A stretch of 45,371 nucleotides of DNA, taken from the NCBI GenBank assembly GCA_013373125.1, contig JABXIK010000108.1, positions 1 through 45,371 of the forward strand, given 5' to 3'. Origin of the DNA: Gammaproteobacteria bacterium (lineage in GTDB: Bacteria; Pseudomonadota; Gammaproteobacteria; Pseudomonadales; Oceanobacteraceae). The notes below the pieces were generated by a model that saw only the letters and a list, made by a program, of their open reading frames with translations, was not told the origin of the DNA and did not search any database. Shown here one piece after another: positions 35,986 through 44,982 of the stretch; within the stretch, counting starts at the first letter, position 1, and the number at the start of each line of letters is the position of its first letter. Both the position numbers and the translations under genes were made by a program.

Positions 35986-36999
35986 TTATGAAGAGCTTGA
36001 TTTGGCTTTTAAGCCATCAACATCTATTGGAAGTGAGAGAGATAAAATAATATCCGGTGCGTCATCGGTCATGCCAAAGCCAACACCTATGTTGGTAATG
36101 GTTTTAGGAGAAACCCTCACACCAAGACTAATGTTAAACAACCCCGTCATAGATGCTGAGCTTTGAGCCTCTGAAAAAGTACCGGATGAATTTCTAAAAA
36201 CATACGTAGATTTATCGGTATAACTTGCTTGGAAGGACATGCTCATGGACACATCATAAGAAAGTGAATACGCATAACCACCTGAAAAAGATGCTGACAC
36301 GCCAGGCTTAACTTCCATCAATAGCGCACCACTACGAGGCTGATTGACATCCTTCTCAGGTATGGCATAAGAGATACTGCCCGACCCAAACAACATAACA
36401 GGGTCAACAACTTTAGAAAGTGACAGGCCGCCAGTTAAAGAATAGTACCCACTACCGGTTGGCAATGTCTTCTGCCCAACTGTGTGGAACGGGCTTGAGC
36501 CAGTTTTAGTCTTAAATGAGCCTGTTACGGTTTTGCTTAACTCCCCTGGCACATAGGCATAAGGCTGCCAACGAGCATTGATTGATACATCGCCTAATCC
36601 GGAAGCACTCTGAGTTTCTGTTGAGTCGTATTTGACGACTAGCGGCAAAGTGAAGCCAAGCGTTAAATTATTCAAATAACCATAATCAAAATTGAAATTA
36701 TTGGATAAATTATGTACAGAGGATGGATTGACATCGAAAGCGCGCACTTGGCCATTCAGGATTTCTACATCTAGTCTTTGGTCTGCTACGTAGCTATAGC
36801 TCATGTTATAGCCTAACGAGGTTTGACCCTGTTTCATCAAGGAGTAGTTATTTTCAGTGGCTTCAAAAACTTCTTCTAAGCTTTTTTCTTGTGTAGCGTC
36901 CCCTTCTTTTTGAGATAGGGCTTCTCGTGCACTCGATACATCTGAAACAGCACTTTTAGATACAAGAAGCATCAAAATAAATAATATTCTTACCTTCAC
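35986..36999 (-). CDS. Outer-membrane beta-barrel protein, FapF-like transporter family
   Basis: This 337-residue protein begins with a signal peptide (about 1-19), then a charged helical stretch (20-55, SSAREALSQKEGDATQEKSLEEVFEAT) and a barrel of about 12 strands ending LSLSLPIDVDGLKAK. Segments such as SLGYNMSYSYVADQRLDVEI, FNFDYGYLNNLTLGFTLPLV, GLGDVSINARWQP and VSPKTITNIGVGFGMTDDAPDI resemble the outer-membrane channel family that includes FapF of Pseudomonas functional-amyloid operons. The match is from recalled family patterns, so a general phenol-type transporter is an alternative. Start codon is GTG with GGTGG upstream. It is encoded 22 nt after the C39 peptidase gene, the pairing also seen for FapD and FapF. 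Confidence 0.6.
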   Translation of the reverse strand: MKVRILFILMLLVSKSAVSDVSSAREALSQKEGDATQEKSLEEVFEATENNYSLMKQGQTSLGYNMSYSYVADQRLDVEILNGQVRAFDVNPSSVHNLSNNFNFDYGYLNNLTLGFTLPLVVKYDSTETQSASGLGDVSINARWQPYAYVPGELSKTVTGSFKTKTGSSPFHTVGQKTLPTGSGYYSLTGGLSLSKVVDPVMLFGSGSISYAIPEKDVNQPRSGALLMEVKPGVSASFSGGYAYSLSYDVSMSMSFQASYTDKSTYVFRNSSGTFSEAQSSASMTGLFNISLGVRVSPKTITNIGVGFGMTDDAPDIILSLSLPIDVDGLKAKSSSS

Positions 37000-37021
37000 T
37001 TAAACCACCATGTTCTTTTTA

Positions 37022-37921
37022 TTATTTTCTCTTAAAGCGAATGGTCTTTCTAACAAGAGAGTCCGTTTTAATTGTATTTATTAAGTCAGGATTGAAGTTT
37101 TCATCTCCAGATGAAACCAGCTCTCCTTCATCATCTTCATCTGCATCATCGGCAATATACCAGTGAGCATTATTCTTAGATCTAGCTATTGCGTTCGTAA
37201 ACTCTGCATTTTCTTTTATGTGATCCGCAGGGAAAAAGTCCCTAAAATCTCGAAAAGCCATTTTAGTAAATGTACGCTCATCAATAATTCGTAAGTCTTC
37301 ATCCCGAATCTCAAGCCCCCCTACTGGCTTATGCCCATTAGGAAAGACAATGAAAAGTACATTTTTATCCCAAATCTCCATAAAACGAGCCAAAGTAAAG
37401 CTGATATTTCCAAGTGAAGGATCAGCTACGAAAACATGCCCATTTTTGACACCCCGAATAACAATAAAATGCTTAAATCCAGCATATTCAATAGGTGCAA
37501 TTGCAGGGTGATCCAGCTTTATTAAGTCTTCCTTTTCCGCTCTAAATCCACCAGATGGGTGACCCAGTGCGGTTACTAGTCGCTTCATATCAAGAAGAGA
37601 AAAACCTCTCCGCTCAACGATCTTCTCAGAGTCGCCAAATTGCAGAAGCCCTTCCATTACTTGTCTTTCTTGAAAGTTACGACCCAAATAAAAATCTAAA
37701 AGTGTGGTTAAGGCAGCAGAGCCGCAACTATAATCATATGCCTGCCTAACTACGTTGTTGTATCGAAATTCAACTAATGGCTCAATAAACTCTTTATGCC
37801 TGACTGCATCTGAACCAAACCCAGTTTCATAGTAAACAATACCCTTTGGCTGTGTCTCTACCTCGAGAAACTCAGTCAGCATTGTATAACTTATCAATGA
37901 AGCAACTAGGAAAACCAACAT
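37022..37921 (-). CDS. C39-type cysteine peptidase, membrane-anchored (FapD-like)
   Basis: The 299-residue protein has an N-terminal membrane anchor or signal (3-18) and a C39 peptidase domain: oxyanion Gln60 and catalytic Cys66 in RQAYDYSCGSAAL, His151 in FKHFIVIRG and Asp167 in VFVADPSLG. All three catalytic residues are present. The RRGFSLLDMKRLVTALG segment matches stand-alone C39 proteins such as FapD, not the bacteriocin-exporter fusions, and no ABC domain is present. C39 peptidases cleave after double-Gly leaders. After the peptidase domain, a poorly conserved, acidic tail (about 255-285, DDADEDDEGELVSSGDEN) is followed by a basic end. It is the first gene of the envelope operon; no clear ribosome site precedes its ATG. 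Confidence 0.82.
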   Translation of the reverse strand: MLVFLVASLISYTMLTEFLEVETQPKGIVYYETGFGSDAVRHKEFIEPLVEFRYNNVVRQAYDYSCGSAALTTLLDFYLGRNFQERQVMEGLLQFGDSEKIVERRGFSLLDMKRLVTALGHPSGGFRAEKEDLIKLDHPAIAPIEYAGFKHFIVIRGVKNGHVFVADPSLGNISFTLARFMEIWDKNVLFIVFPNGHKPVGGLEIRDEDLRIIDERTFTKMAFRDFRDFFPADHIKENAEFTNAIARSKNNAHWYIADDADEDDEGELVSSGDENFNPDLINTIKTDSLVRKTIRFKRK

Positions 37922-38166
37922 GGAGATAATGGCCTGAATTATTATTCTTGTTATTTCGGTCAGTTACGCATTGTTACATTATTTAAAGGCAGAGGCTATA
38001 ACCCACAAGGTTGAGTATCGACAAAACTAGCCTTGACTGATCATCTGATAATCAGGTTGCAACAATTTGATGCACGCAAGTACAAACTTAATGGCGCATT
38101 TTAGCTTTAGATATGTAAAAAATATCACTCAAGCCTTAAAATAATGCCTTAACTTGGCAGGCACCT

Positions 38167-39477
38167 ATGAAATTTACTGTTACAGAACTTCCATACCTTC
38201 AATCCACTGACAACCTTCTTGCTAATCTTCAAGCATTAGGAGGCCTAGTTGCCCTAGAGAGCTCCGACACAAAGCATGAAAATGGCAGGTGGAGCATTAT
38301 AACTGCCAAGCCAACACAAACCGTTTCATTGCAGGATAAAAAGGAATTATCGAGCTACCTTGCCAACTTAGAAAAGCTTAAGAAAGTCCTGCCATCTATA
38401 AACAGCCACCTACCCTTTACTGGGGGAATAATCGGCCATATAAGCTATGACTTAGGGTTAACTGACTGCAAAATAACGCCATCGATTAACATCCCAGATC
38501 AACCCCTAGCAACTTGCGGGCTTTATACGTGGGCATTTTTAGTTGACCATCTAAACAAGAAAAGTCATTTAGTCCACTGGTCATATATTAGCGAGCTAGA
38601 AAAAACTGATTTGATTTCAATTTTTGAATGCAACCTTAATAGTACTCTCCCATTTAATCTCACTACCAGCATTGAAAGTAGCTGGAGCAAAGAGACATAC
38701 AAAGCAAAAATTGCCCGCATCCATGAGTACATAAAAGCTGGTGATTGCTATCAGGTGAACTTAGCACAGACATTCACTGCAAATTACAGCGGAAACACAC
38801 TTAACGCCTACATCAAACTTAGGGATACAGCAAAAGTTCCTTTTGCCAGTTATTTTGAAGATGGAAACTACCATTTCGCCAGCGCCTCTCCAGAATTATT
38901 CCTAGAATTCAATAATGACACTGTCACCACCAAGCCCATTAAAGGGACTCGTCCTATAAAGAAAGACAAGAATGAGGACAAGCAACAGATAGATAACTTA
39001 AAAAGCAGTATTAAGGACAGAGCTGAAAATTTGATGATTGTTGATTTATTGCGCAACGATCTAAGCAAGAATGCAAAAAATATTAAGGTCACAAAATTAT
39101 TTGATGTGGAATCCTTCAATACTGTTCATCATCTTGTAAGCACTATAACTGCTACTGCAGATCAAAATTCTTTATTAAATCTTCTATTTGACGCTTTCCC
39201 TGGCGGCTCAATTACTGGCGCCCCTAAAAAAAGGGCCATGGAAATCATTGGAGAATTAGAAGAAGAGCCTAGAAGTTTTTATTGCGGTACGACATTCTAC
39301 CTATCTTGCAACAATCATCTCAATTCAAACATTTTAATTCGAGGCTTTTTGTTTAACGAAAACACTAAGGAGGTGAAATGCTGGGCTGGAGGTGGAATTG
39401 TAATGGATTCAAACTGGGAAGATGAACACCAAGAGAGCTTGGATAAGATATCCAAGCTCATACAGGCAATAAGTTAA
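38167..39477 (+). CDS. pabB: Aminodeoxychorismate synthase component I
   Basis: PabB adds ammonia to chorismate for p-aminobenzoate and folate synthesis. The 436-residue protein is a chorismate-binding enzyme. Lys259 in KPIKGTRP identifies PabB rather than TrpE, where this position is Ala (PIAGT). Further signatures are IKAGDCYQVNLAQTF, ENLMIVDLLRNDLSK and AFPGGSITGAPKKRAMEII. The N-terminal regulatory half is shorter and divergent. The glutaminase partner PabA is not here. The stop interlocks with the convergent thrH stop. Confidence 0.94.
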   Translation: MKFTVTELPYLQSTDNLLANLQALGGLVALESSDTKHENGRWSIITAKPTQTVSLQDKKELSSYLANLEKLKKVLPSINSHLPFTGGIIGHISYDLGLTDCKITPSINIPDQPLATCGLYTWAFLVDHLNKKSHLVHWSYISELEKTDLISIFECNLNSTLPFNLTTSIESSWSKETYKAKIARIHEYIKAGDCYQVNLAQTFTANYSGNTLNAYIKLRDTAKVPFASYFEDGNYHFASASPELFLEFNNDTVTTKPIKGTRPIKKDKNEDKQQIDNLKSSIKDRAENLMIVDLLRNDLSKNAKNIKVTKLFDVESFNTVHHLVSTITATADQNSLLNLLFDAFPGGSITGAPKKRAMEIIGELEEEPRSFYCGTTFYLSCNNHLNSNILIRGFLFNENTKEVKCWAGGGIVMDSNWEDEHQESLDKISKLIQAIS

Positions 39478-40094
39478 TCTAATGATAAATTGCGATTACT
39501 TGCCTTTAAAAATTCCTTTTTCAACTCTTCGTACTGATGAACAGCAGGGAATTGAGGGAATTCATCAATAACATTCTGAGGAGACTTGAACAAAATACCT
39601 GCCTCAGCTTGTTTTAACATGGTTGTATCGTTGTAAGAATCACCAGCAGCAATGCAGCGATAATTCAACAATTGAAATGCACGAATTGATTGACGCTTTG
39701 GATCAACTTGGCGCAATTTATAATCAGTGATAAAACCTTCTTCACTTACTTCTAGCTTATGGCAAAGCAAGGTTGGAAATCCCAATTGACGCATCAAAGG
39801 CTGTGCAAACTCATAGAACGTATCTGACAAGATTACAACTTGAAAACGTTCACGTAACCAATCGATAAATTCCCTTGCTCCTTCTAATGGAGACAAGGTA
39901 GCAATCACCTCTTGTATATCATCTAGCTTAAGGTTGTTGTCAGCCAAGATCTTCAAGCGCTGCTTCATTAATACATCGTAATCAGGAATATCGCGAGTTG
40001 TCGCTTTTAATTCTTCAATCCCTGTTTTATTAGCAAATTCAATCCAAATTTCAGGGATTAACACCCCTTCCAAGTCTAAGCAGGCTAATTCCAC
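39474..40094 (-). CDS. thrH: Phosphoserine phosphatase / homoserine phosphotransferase ThrH
   Basis: ThrH is a haloacid dehalogenase-family enzyme that dephosphorylates phosphoserine and can transfer the phosphate to homoserine. The 206 residues follow Pseudomonas aeruginosa ThrH almost along the whole length: nucleophile motif CLDLEGVL (DxE rather than DxD, as in ThrH), TTRDIPDYDVLMKQRL, VVILSDTFYEF, LRQVDPKRQS and AAGDSYNDTTML. A GTG at 40094 is chosen as start: GGGAG lies 8 nt upstream and the length fits the family (205). A GTG at 40103 would overlap that ribosome site. Convergent with pabB. Confidence 0.95.
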   Translation of the reverse strand: MELACLDLEGVLIPEIWIEFANKTGIEELKATTRDIPDYDVLMKQRLKILADNNLKLDDIQEVIATLSPLEGAREFIDWLRERFQVVILSDTFYEFAQPLMRQLGFPTLLCHKLEVSEEGFITDYKLRQVDPKRQSIRAFQLLNYRCIAAGDSYNDTTMLKQAEAGILFKSPQNVIDEFPQFPAVHQYEELKKEFLKASNRNLSLD

Positions 40095-40272
40095 CGCTCT
40101 CACTCCCAGCTTTGTATAAAAAGGCCGCTACTCTATCTGTTATGCCCAGCCCATTCAATCGTATAATCACAATTATCTTATAAGCTATGATTATTAAATT
40201 ATTCTTAATGATTATTTTTTAGCATATGAAACTTCTGGTAATGTGCAGCATAACTACAGAGAGAGAATTTCG

Positions 40273-41004
40273 ATGAACCTAAGCATTTCAGAGATCGAGG
40301 CGCAAGATCGCGCTCTTCTTGAGCTGCAACCAAAGCAAATCATCAAACAGGCTTTAGAGCAGTTCGACAATATTGCTATTTCGTTTAGCGGTGCAGAAGA
40401 TGTCGTTTTAATTGACCTAGCCTTAAAAGCAAAAAAAGACATTCAAGTATTCAGCCTTGATACAGGCCGATTACACCCTGAGACATATGCATTTATAGAC
40501 CAGATTCGTAAGCATTATAAGATTGATATTGAGCTTGTGAGTCCAGACCATACAGAATTAGAGCCATTCATCAAACAAAAAGGCCTCTTTAGTTTCTATG
40601 AAGATGGACACAATGAATGCTGTGGTATTCGTAAGATCAACCCTCTTAAGCGTAAGCTTAAAACTCTAGATGCTTGGATTACAGGACAAAGAAAGGATCA
40701 GAGTCCTGGTACTCGTAATTCCATCCCCGTCTTCCAAAAAGATAACTTTGAGGGGGCGTCTGGCGACTTGTACAAATTCAATCCATTAGCGAACTGGTCA
40801 TCTGAAGACGTGTGGAATTACATCAAAATGTTTGATGTGCCTTACAACCCTCTTCATTTACAGGGTTTTATCAGCATAGGATGCCAGCCATGCACACGCC
40901 CAGTTCTACCAAATCAACATGAACGGGAAGGCCGCTGGTGGTGGGAAAATGAAGGCGGAAAAGAGTGCGGCCTTCATGCCTCCAATCTAATTACCAAAGG
41001 CTAA
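40273..41004 (+). CDS. cysH: Adenylyl-sulfate (APS) reductase, iron-sulfur type CysH
   Basis: This enzyme reduces activated sulfate to sulfite. The 243 residues contain the PP-loop-like SFSGAEDVVLIDLA, SLDTGRLHPET and the paired cysteines Cys116-Cys117 and Cys204/Cys207 that hold a 4Fe-4S cluster. Those cysteines mark the APS-specific bacterial assimilatory type rather than the cluster-free PAPS reductase of E. coli. Cys232 in KECGLH is the catalytic thiol. The ATG at 40273 follows GAGAG; an upstream in-frame GTG at 40243 is not needed. The 168-nt AT-rich leader region before it could bind CysB, encoded convergently next door. Confidence 0.95.
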   Translation: MNLSISEIEAQDRALLELQPKQIIKQALEQFDNIAISFSGAEDVVLIDLALKAKKDIQVFSLDTGRLHPETYAFIDQIRKHYKIDIELVSPDHTELEPFIKQKGLFSFYEDGHNECCGIRKINPLKRKLKTLDAWITGQRKDQSPGTRNSIPVFQKDNFEGASGDLYKFNPLANWSSEDVWNYIKMFDVPYNPLHLQGFISIGCQPCTRPVLPNQHEREGRWWWENEGGKECGLHASNLITKG

Positions 41005-41019
41005 GCACTTAATAAGCTC

Positions 41020-42018
<999 letters not shown>

Positions 42019-42089
42019 CTAACTCCGACCCTACTACCCGTCATTTGGTTATAAAAATATAAATAAATATTCTTTTCCAGAATAGATCG

Positions 42090-42103
42090 AAATCTATAGA
42101 TTT
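42090..42103. promoter_or_regulatory. 14-bp palindrome between cysB and the TauE-type gene
   Basis: AAATCTATAGATTT is a perfect palindrome located in the 143-nt divergent region, 47 nt before the exporter ATG and 84 nt before the cysB ATG. It could be an operator; it does not obviously fit known CysB sites. Confidence 0.3.
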
Positions 42104-42149
42104 ACCAGTTATCTTCATTAACTGTATGTTATAAGCATAGACTATATTC

Positions 42150-42935
42150 ATGGATTTTCTGTTATATGCAATGTCAGGTGCCCTTGTTGGGTTAATTGTT
42201 GGCATTACTGGCATTGGCGGCGGCTCATTAATGACTCCGCTCTTACTTTTATTCGGCATCCCACCTCATATCGCTGTTGGGACCGATCTGCTTTATGCTG
42301 CAATCACCAAAGCCAGTGGTGTTGTCGCTCATCACAGGCAAAAAACAATTCGATGGTCGATTACTTTATTAATGGTAGCTGGAAGTATTCCTAGCGCCAT
42401 CATAACCGGCCTCGTTTTAAGTGCTTTTTTTGAAGACTACCAACACTACACTGGCGTCATTACAACGAGCTTGGGTGTAATGCTCGTTGTAACTGCAATC
42501 TTGCTGCTTTTTCGCAAGAGGCTACAACTATTCGCTGAGAAGCAAGCCAATCTAAGTGGAACCAGCTGGCTTCAATCGAACCGAGTGGCACTAACCGTGA
42601 TAATGGGAGTTGTCCTGGGTGTCTTTGTAACCCTATCATCAGTTGGTGCAGGTGCGATTGGCACAGTGGTTTTACTCATACTCTACCCTTACCTTAGATC
42701 CATACAAATCGTCGGTACGGATTTAGCTCATGCCGTTCCACTAACATTTATTGGCGGCTTGGTTCATCTATCGCTAGGAAATGTAGACTATTCGCTACTA
42801 GGTGCCCTACTCCTTGGCTCTATACCTGCGATCCATCTAGGTACAAAAATCGGCACTCATCTACCTGAAAGTCTACTGCGGAATGTACTAGCACTTCTAT
42901 TGATGATACTTGGTGTCAAATACATGGTTTTCTAG
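42150..42935 (+). CDS. TauE/SafE-family exporter (probable sulfite/sulfonate exporter)
   Basis: The 261-residue protein is a TauE/SafE-type membrane protein with about eight segments. The duplicated signature appears as VGLIVGITGIGGGSLMTPLLL (13-33) and GVVLGVFVTLSSVGAGAIGTVVLL (about 151-174), plus VGTDLLYAAITKASG and VGTDLAHAVPLTFIGG. Family members export sulfite, sulfonates or organic acids. Its position next to cysB and cysH suggests removal of excess sulfite, which is inference. No ribosome site is visible before the ATG, only an AT-rich -10-like stretch, so translation may be weak or near-leaderless. Its stop interlocks with the universal stress protein's. Confidence 0.85.
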   Translation: MDFLLYAMSGALVGLIVGITGIGGGSLMTPLLLLFGIPPHIAVGTDLLYAAITKASGVVAHHRQKTIRWSITLLMVAGSIPSAIITGLVLSAFFEDYQHYTGVITTSLGVMLVVTAILLLFRKRLQLFAEKQANLSGTSWLQSNRVALTVIMGVVLGVFVTLSSVGAGAIGTVVLLILYPYLRSIQIVGTDLAHAVPLTFIGGLVHLSLGNVDYSLLGALLLGSIPAIHLGTKIGTHLPESLLRNVLALLLMILGVKYMVF

Positions 42936-43435
42936 TGATTAGTCCTATCCAGGTCCCCTAGATTAATCATGGGGATCATCATGACTGGTATGGGAGAAAC
43001 CTGTAACACCTTGGTAATGACCGATCCCATTGGCCCTCCTTGAAATGCATGTTGACCATGACTTCCAAGAACTAAAATATTACTTTCTCTTAATAGTGCT
43101 TGCTGAATAATTACCTCAGCAGGTTGCCCCATCTCAACAACAATCTCATCTATGTCTAGCTCACTTAAGATATCAATATAATCCCTGCTTAAGGTTTCTT
43201 TTATCTGTTTCTTTAGTGATAGCAAAACATCCTGCAAGCCAGCCTGCCGAAGCTGCCTTGCGTCTTCTCTTGATAAATAAGTGTTGATGATCGACTCGGC
43301 AAACACCCCCATAGGCTCGACAACATGCAAGATATCAACTCTTGCCTGCACGCTCATGGCAATTTGGGCTAATTGCTTCATTAAATATGGACTGTATAAA
43401 CCTAGATCCGTGGCATACAAAATACGCTTAATCAT
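42932..43435 (-). CDS. Universal stress protein (UspA family, ATP-binding type)
   Basis: The 167-residue protein is a single Usp domain: MIKRILYATDLGLYSPYLM at the N-terminus, ARVDILHVVEP, VVEMGQPAEVIIQQA, and the nucleotide motif GSHG-x9-GS in LVLGSHGQHAFQGGPMGSVITKV, followed by PIPVMMIP. The complete G-x2-G-x9-G-S/T motif indicates the ATP-binding class. The mid-region (about 60-100) is longer and helical, as in larger single-domain Usps. It is divergent from the small helix-turn-helix gene; partner and signal are unknown. Confidence 0.9.
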   Translation of the reverse strand: MIKRILYATDLGLYSPYLMKQLAQIAMSVQARVDILHVVEPMGVFAESIINTYLSREDARQLRQAGLQDVLLSLKKQIKETLSRDYIDILSELDIDEIVVEMGQPAEVIIQQALLRESNILVLGSHGQHAFQGGPMGSVITKVLQVSPIPVMMIPMINLGDLDRTNH

Positions 43436-43488
43436 GGCGACCGCTAACTGCCAGCTTCTAAAATAAGCATAGCAGCTGAAATCCTGTC

Positions 43489-43494
43489 TATACT
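43489..43494 (+). promoter_or_regulatory. Candidate -10 box for the small HTH gene
   Basis: TATACT sits 28 nt before the ATG at 43523, with a weak upstream -35. Spacing to the ribosome site is sensible. Confidence 0.35.
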
Positions 43495-43522
43495 TTCAAT
43501 TGTATCTTGATAGGAGATGAAT

Positions 43523-43702
43523 ATGAGTGATCGTATGCTAAGCCTAGCTGAAACAAGCAGTGTCTTGAATGTCAGCGAAGTGACGGTAAAAAGATGGGCG
43601 CGTGAGCATCTGCTCAAATCTGTTAAACAGGGTTCTGAACTCCTATTTCCAGAGCCCGATGTATTGAAATACAAAGAAATAAACGACAGATTGAAAAAAT
43701 AA
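43523..43702 (+). CDS. Small helix-turn-helix (MerR/excisionase-like) DNA-binding protein
   Basis: The 59-residue product has LSLAETSSVLNVSEVTVKRWAREH, the helix-turn-helix of MerR/AlpA/excisionase-type proteins, followed by a short wing with LLFPEPDVLKY. No effector domain is present. Two ATGs exist; the second (43523) is chosen because AGGAG lies 6 nt before it, whereas the first directly abuts the ribosome site. It is followed by a terminator, so it is a single-gene unit. No phage or plasmid genes surround it, so a chromosomal regulatory role is likely, target unknown. Confidence 0.75.
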   Translation: MSDRMLSLAETSSVLNVSEVTVKRWAREHLLKSVKQGSELLFPEPDVLKYKEINDRLKK

Positions 43703-43710
43703 CCCTCTTT

Positions 43711-43734
43711 AGGCTTGCCAATAGCAAGCCTTTT
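43711..43734 (+). terminator. Rho-independent terminator after the small HTH gene
   Basis: AGGCTTGC and GCAAGCCT pair around CAATA and run into TTTT. It lies 8 nt after the stop at 43702. Confidence 0.75.
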
Positions 43735-43838
43735 GCCTCTATTTCTACATTTTCTGCCATTTACCCCTTTCAGTTGCCCAATCAAGTGCTCTATTATATC
43801 GGCCTTAATAAGAATCACGCTTTGGATTTAAGAGCACA

Positions 43839-44906
43839 ATGTCAGATAAACGCGTCGAAGATTTAAATATCGAGAGTACTCAGACTCTAATTACACCTGA
43901 GCAACTCAAAACAGAACTTCCCATCACAGACAAGGCTGTTAAGTCAGTTGAAGATGGGCGCCTTGCCGTTCGCAATATTCTTGATCGCAAAGATCACCGT
44001 TTGTTTGTGGTTATTGGCCCTTGCTCAATACATGATGTGCAAGCTGCGAAGGAATATGCCGAGAAATTGAAGGTTCTGGCTGAAAAGGTAAGTGACACCA
44101 TCTTAATCGTTATGCGTGTTTACTTCGAAAAGCCTCGTACTACTGTAGGCTGGAAAGGCTTAATCAACGATCCTTACTTAAATGACACATTCAAGATTGA
44201 AGACGGCTTAAAGATTTCTCGTAAGTTACTACTAGATCTAGCTGAGCTTGGTCTTCCGCTATCTACTGAAGCCTTAGACCCAATATCACCACAGTACCTA
44301 CAGGACTTAATCAGCTGGTCAGCAATTGGTGCTCGCACCACTGAAAGCCAAACCCACCGTGAGCTGGCTTCTGGTCTTTCTTGTGCAGTTGGCTTTAAAA
44401 ATGGCACAGACGGTAACCTAACCGTTGCCATTAACGCACTACAAAGTACCGCCAACCCTCACCGTTTCTTGGGTATCAATGGCGATGGCCAAGTAGCCGT
44501 TGTTAAAACCAAGGGCAACCCTTACGGCCACGTGGTATTGCGTGGCGGTGGCGGCAAACCAAACTATGACTCGGTAAGCATTGCCCTTTGTGAGCAAGAG
44601 CTAGAAAAAGCTAATGTGGCAGCCAATATCATGGTTGACTGCTCTCATGCCAATTCCAATAAAGACCCAGCTCTACAGCCTTTAGTTATGGATAATGTGA
44701 GCAACCAGATTCTTGAAGGTAATAAATCTATAGTTGGTTTAATGGTGGAATCCAACCTGAAATTTGGAAGTCAGAGCATCCCAGCAAATCTAGATGACTT
44801 AGTATACGGCCAATCCATTACTGATGGTTGCATCTCATGGGATCAAACCGAAGAAGCCATCCTTAAAATGCATGATAAGTTAAAAGACATCCTTCCTAAG
44901 CGTTAA
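43839..44906 (+). CDS. aroF: 3-deoxy-7-phosphoheptulonate (DAHP) synthase, AroF-like
   Basis: This enzyme condenses PEP and erythrose 4-phosphate, the first step of aromatic amino-acid synthesis. The 355-residue protein is of the class I alpha type: VVIGPCSIHD, RVYFEKPRTTVGWKGLINDP, SAIGARTTESQTHRELASGL, VGFKNGTDG and MVDCSHANSNKD. Features such as STEALDPISPQYL and FLGINGDGQVAVVKTKGNPYGH are closer to E. coli AroF (tyrosine-sensitive) than to AroG, so the symbol is given with moderate assurance; feedback control is not proven. It starts after an AT-rich region and ends with a hairpin. Confidence 0.92.
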   Translation: MSDKRVEDLNIESTQTLITPEQLKTELPITDKAVKSVEDGRLAVRNILDRKDHRLFVVIGPCSIHDVQAAKEYAEKLKVLAEKVSDTILIVMRVYFEKPRTTVGWKGLINDPYLNDTFKIEDGLKISRKLLLDLAELGLPLSTEALDPISPQYLQDLISWSAIGARTTESQTHRELASGLSCAVGFKNGTDGNLTVAINALQSTANPHRFLGINGDGQVAVVKTKGNPYGHVVLRGGGGKPNYDSVSIALCEQELEKANVAANIMVDCSHANSNKDPALQPLVMDNVSNQILEGNKSIVGLMVESNLKFGSQSIPANLDDLVYGQSITDGCISWDQTEEAILKMHDKLKDILPKR

Positions 44907-44910
44907 TCTC

Positions 44911-44932
44911 TAGGGCTGCTTTTGCAGCCCTA
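44911..44932 (+). terminator. Hairpin terminator after the DAHP synthase gene
   Basis: TAGGGCTGC and GCAGCCCTA form a 9-bp stem around TTTT. The following sequence (TTTCGTATTTTT) is only partly T-rich, so it is a moderate terminator. Confidence 0.65.
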
Positions 44933-44945
44933 TTTCGTATTTTTA

Positions 44946-44954
44946 TGTTAAAAT
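44946..44954 (+). promoter_or_regulatory. Extended -10 promoter for purE
   Basis: TGTTAAAAT is an extended -10 followed by TGCGCGC, 28 nt before the purE ATG. The -35 is unclear. Its discriminator closely resembles those of thiI and rapA. Confidence 0.5.
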
Positions 44955-44982
44955 TGCGCGCTTTCTTAATTAGGCCTCAAAC

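Noticed and set aside
33562..37921. Calling the envelope operon a fap (functional amyloid) operon outright
   Set aside because: No FapA, FapB, FapC or FapE-like protein and no amyloid repeat is encoded here; only the peptidase and barrel are similar.
40104..40272. CysB-binding site upstream of cysH
   Set aside because: The stretch is AT-rich with loose repeats, but no pattern is distinct enough to mark as a site by eye.
43444..43818. Minus-strand open frame of 124 codons over the small HTH gene
   Set aside because: Low-complexity, antisense to a gene with a clear ribosome site and helix-turn-helix, no recognisable domain, and it crosses a terminator hairpin.
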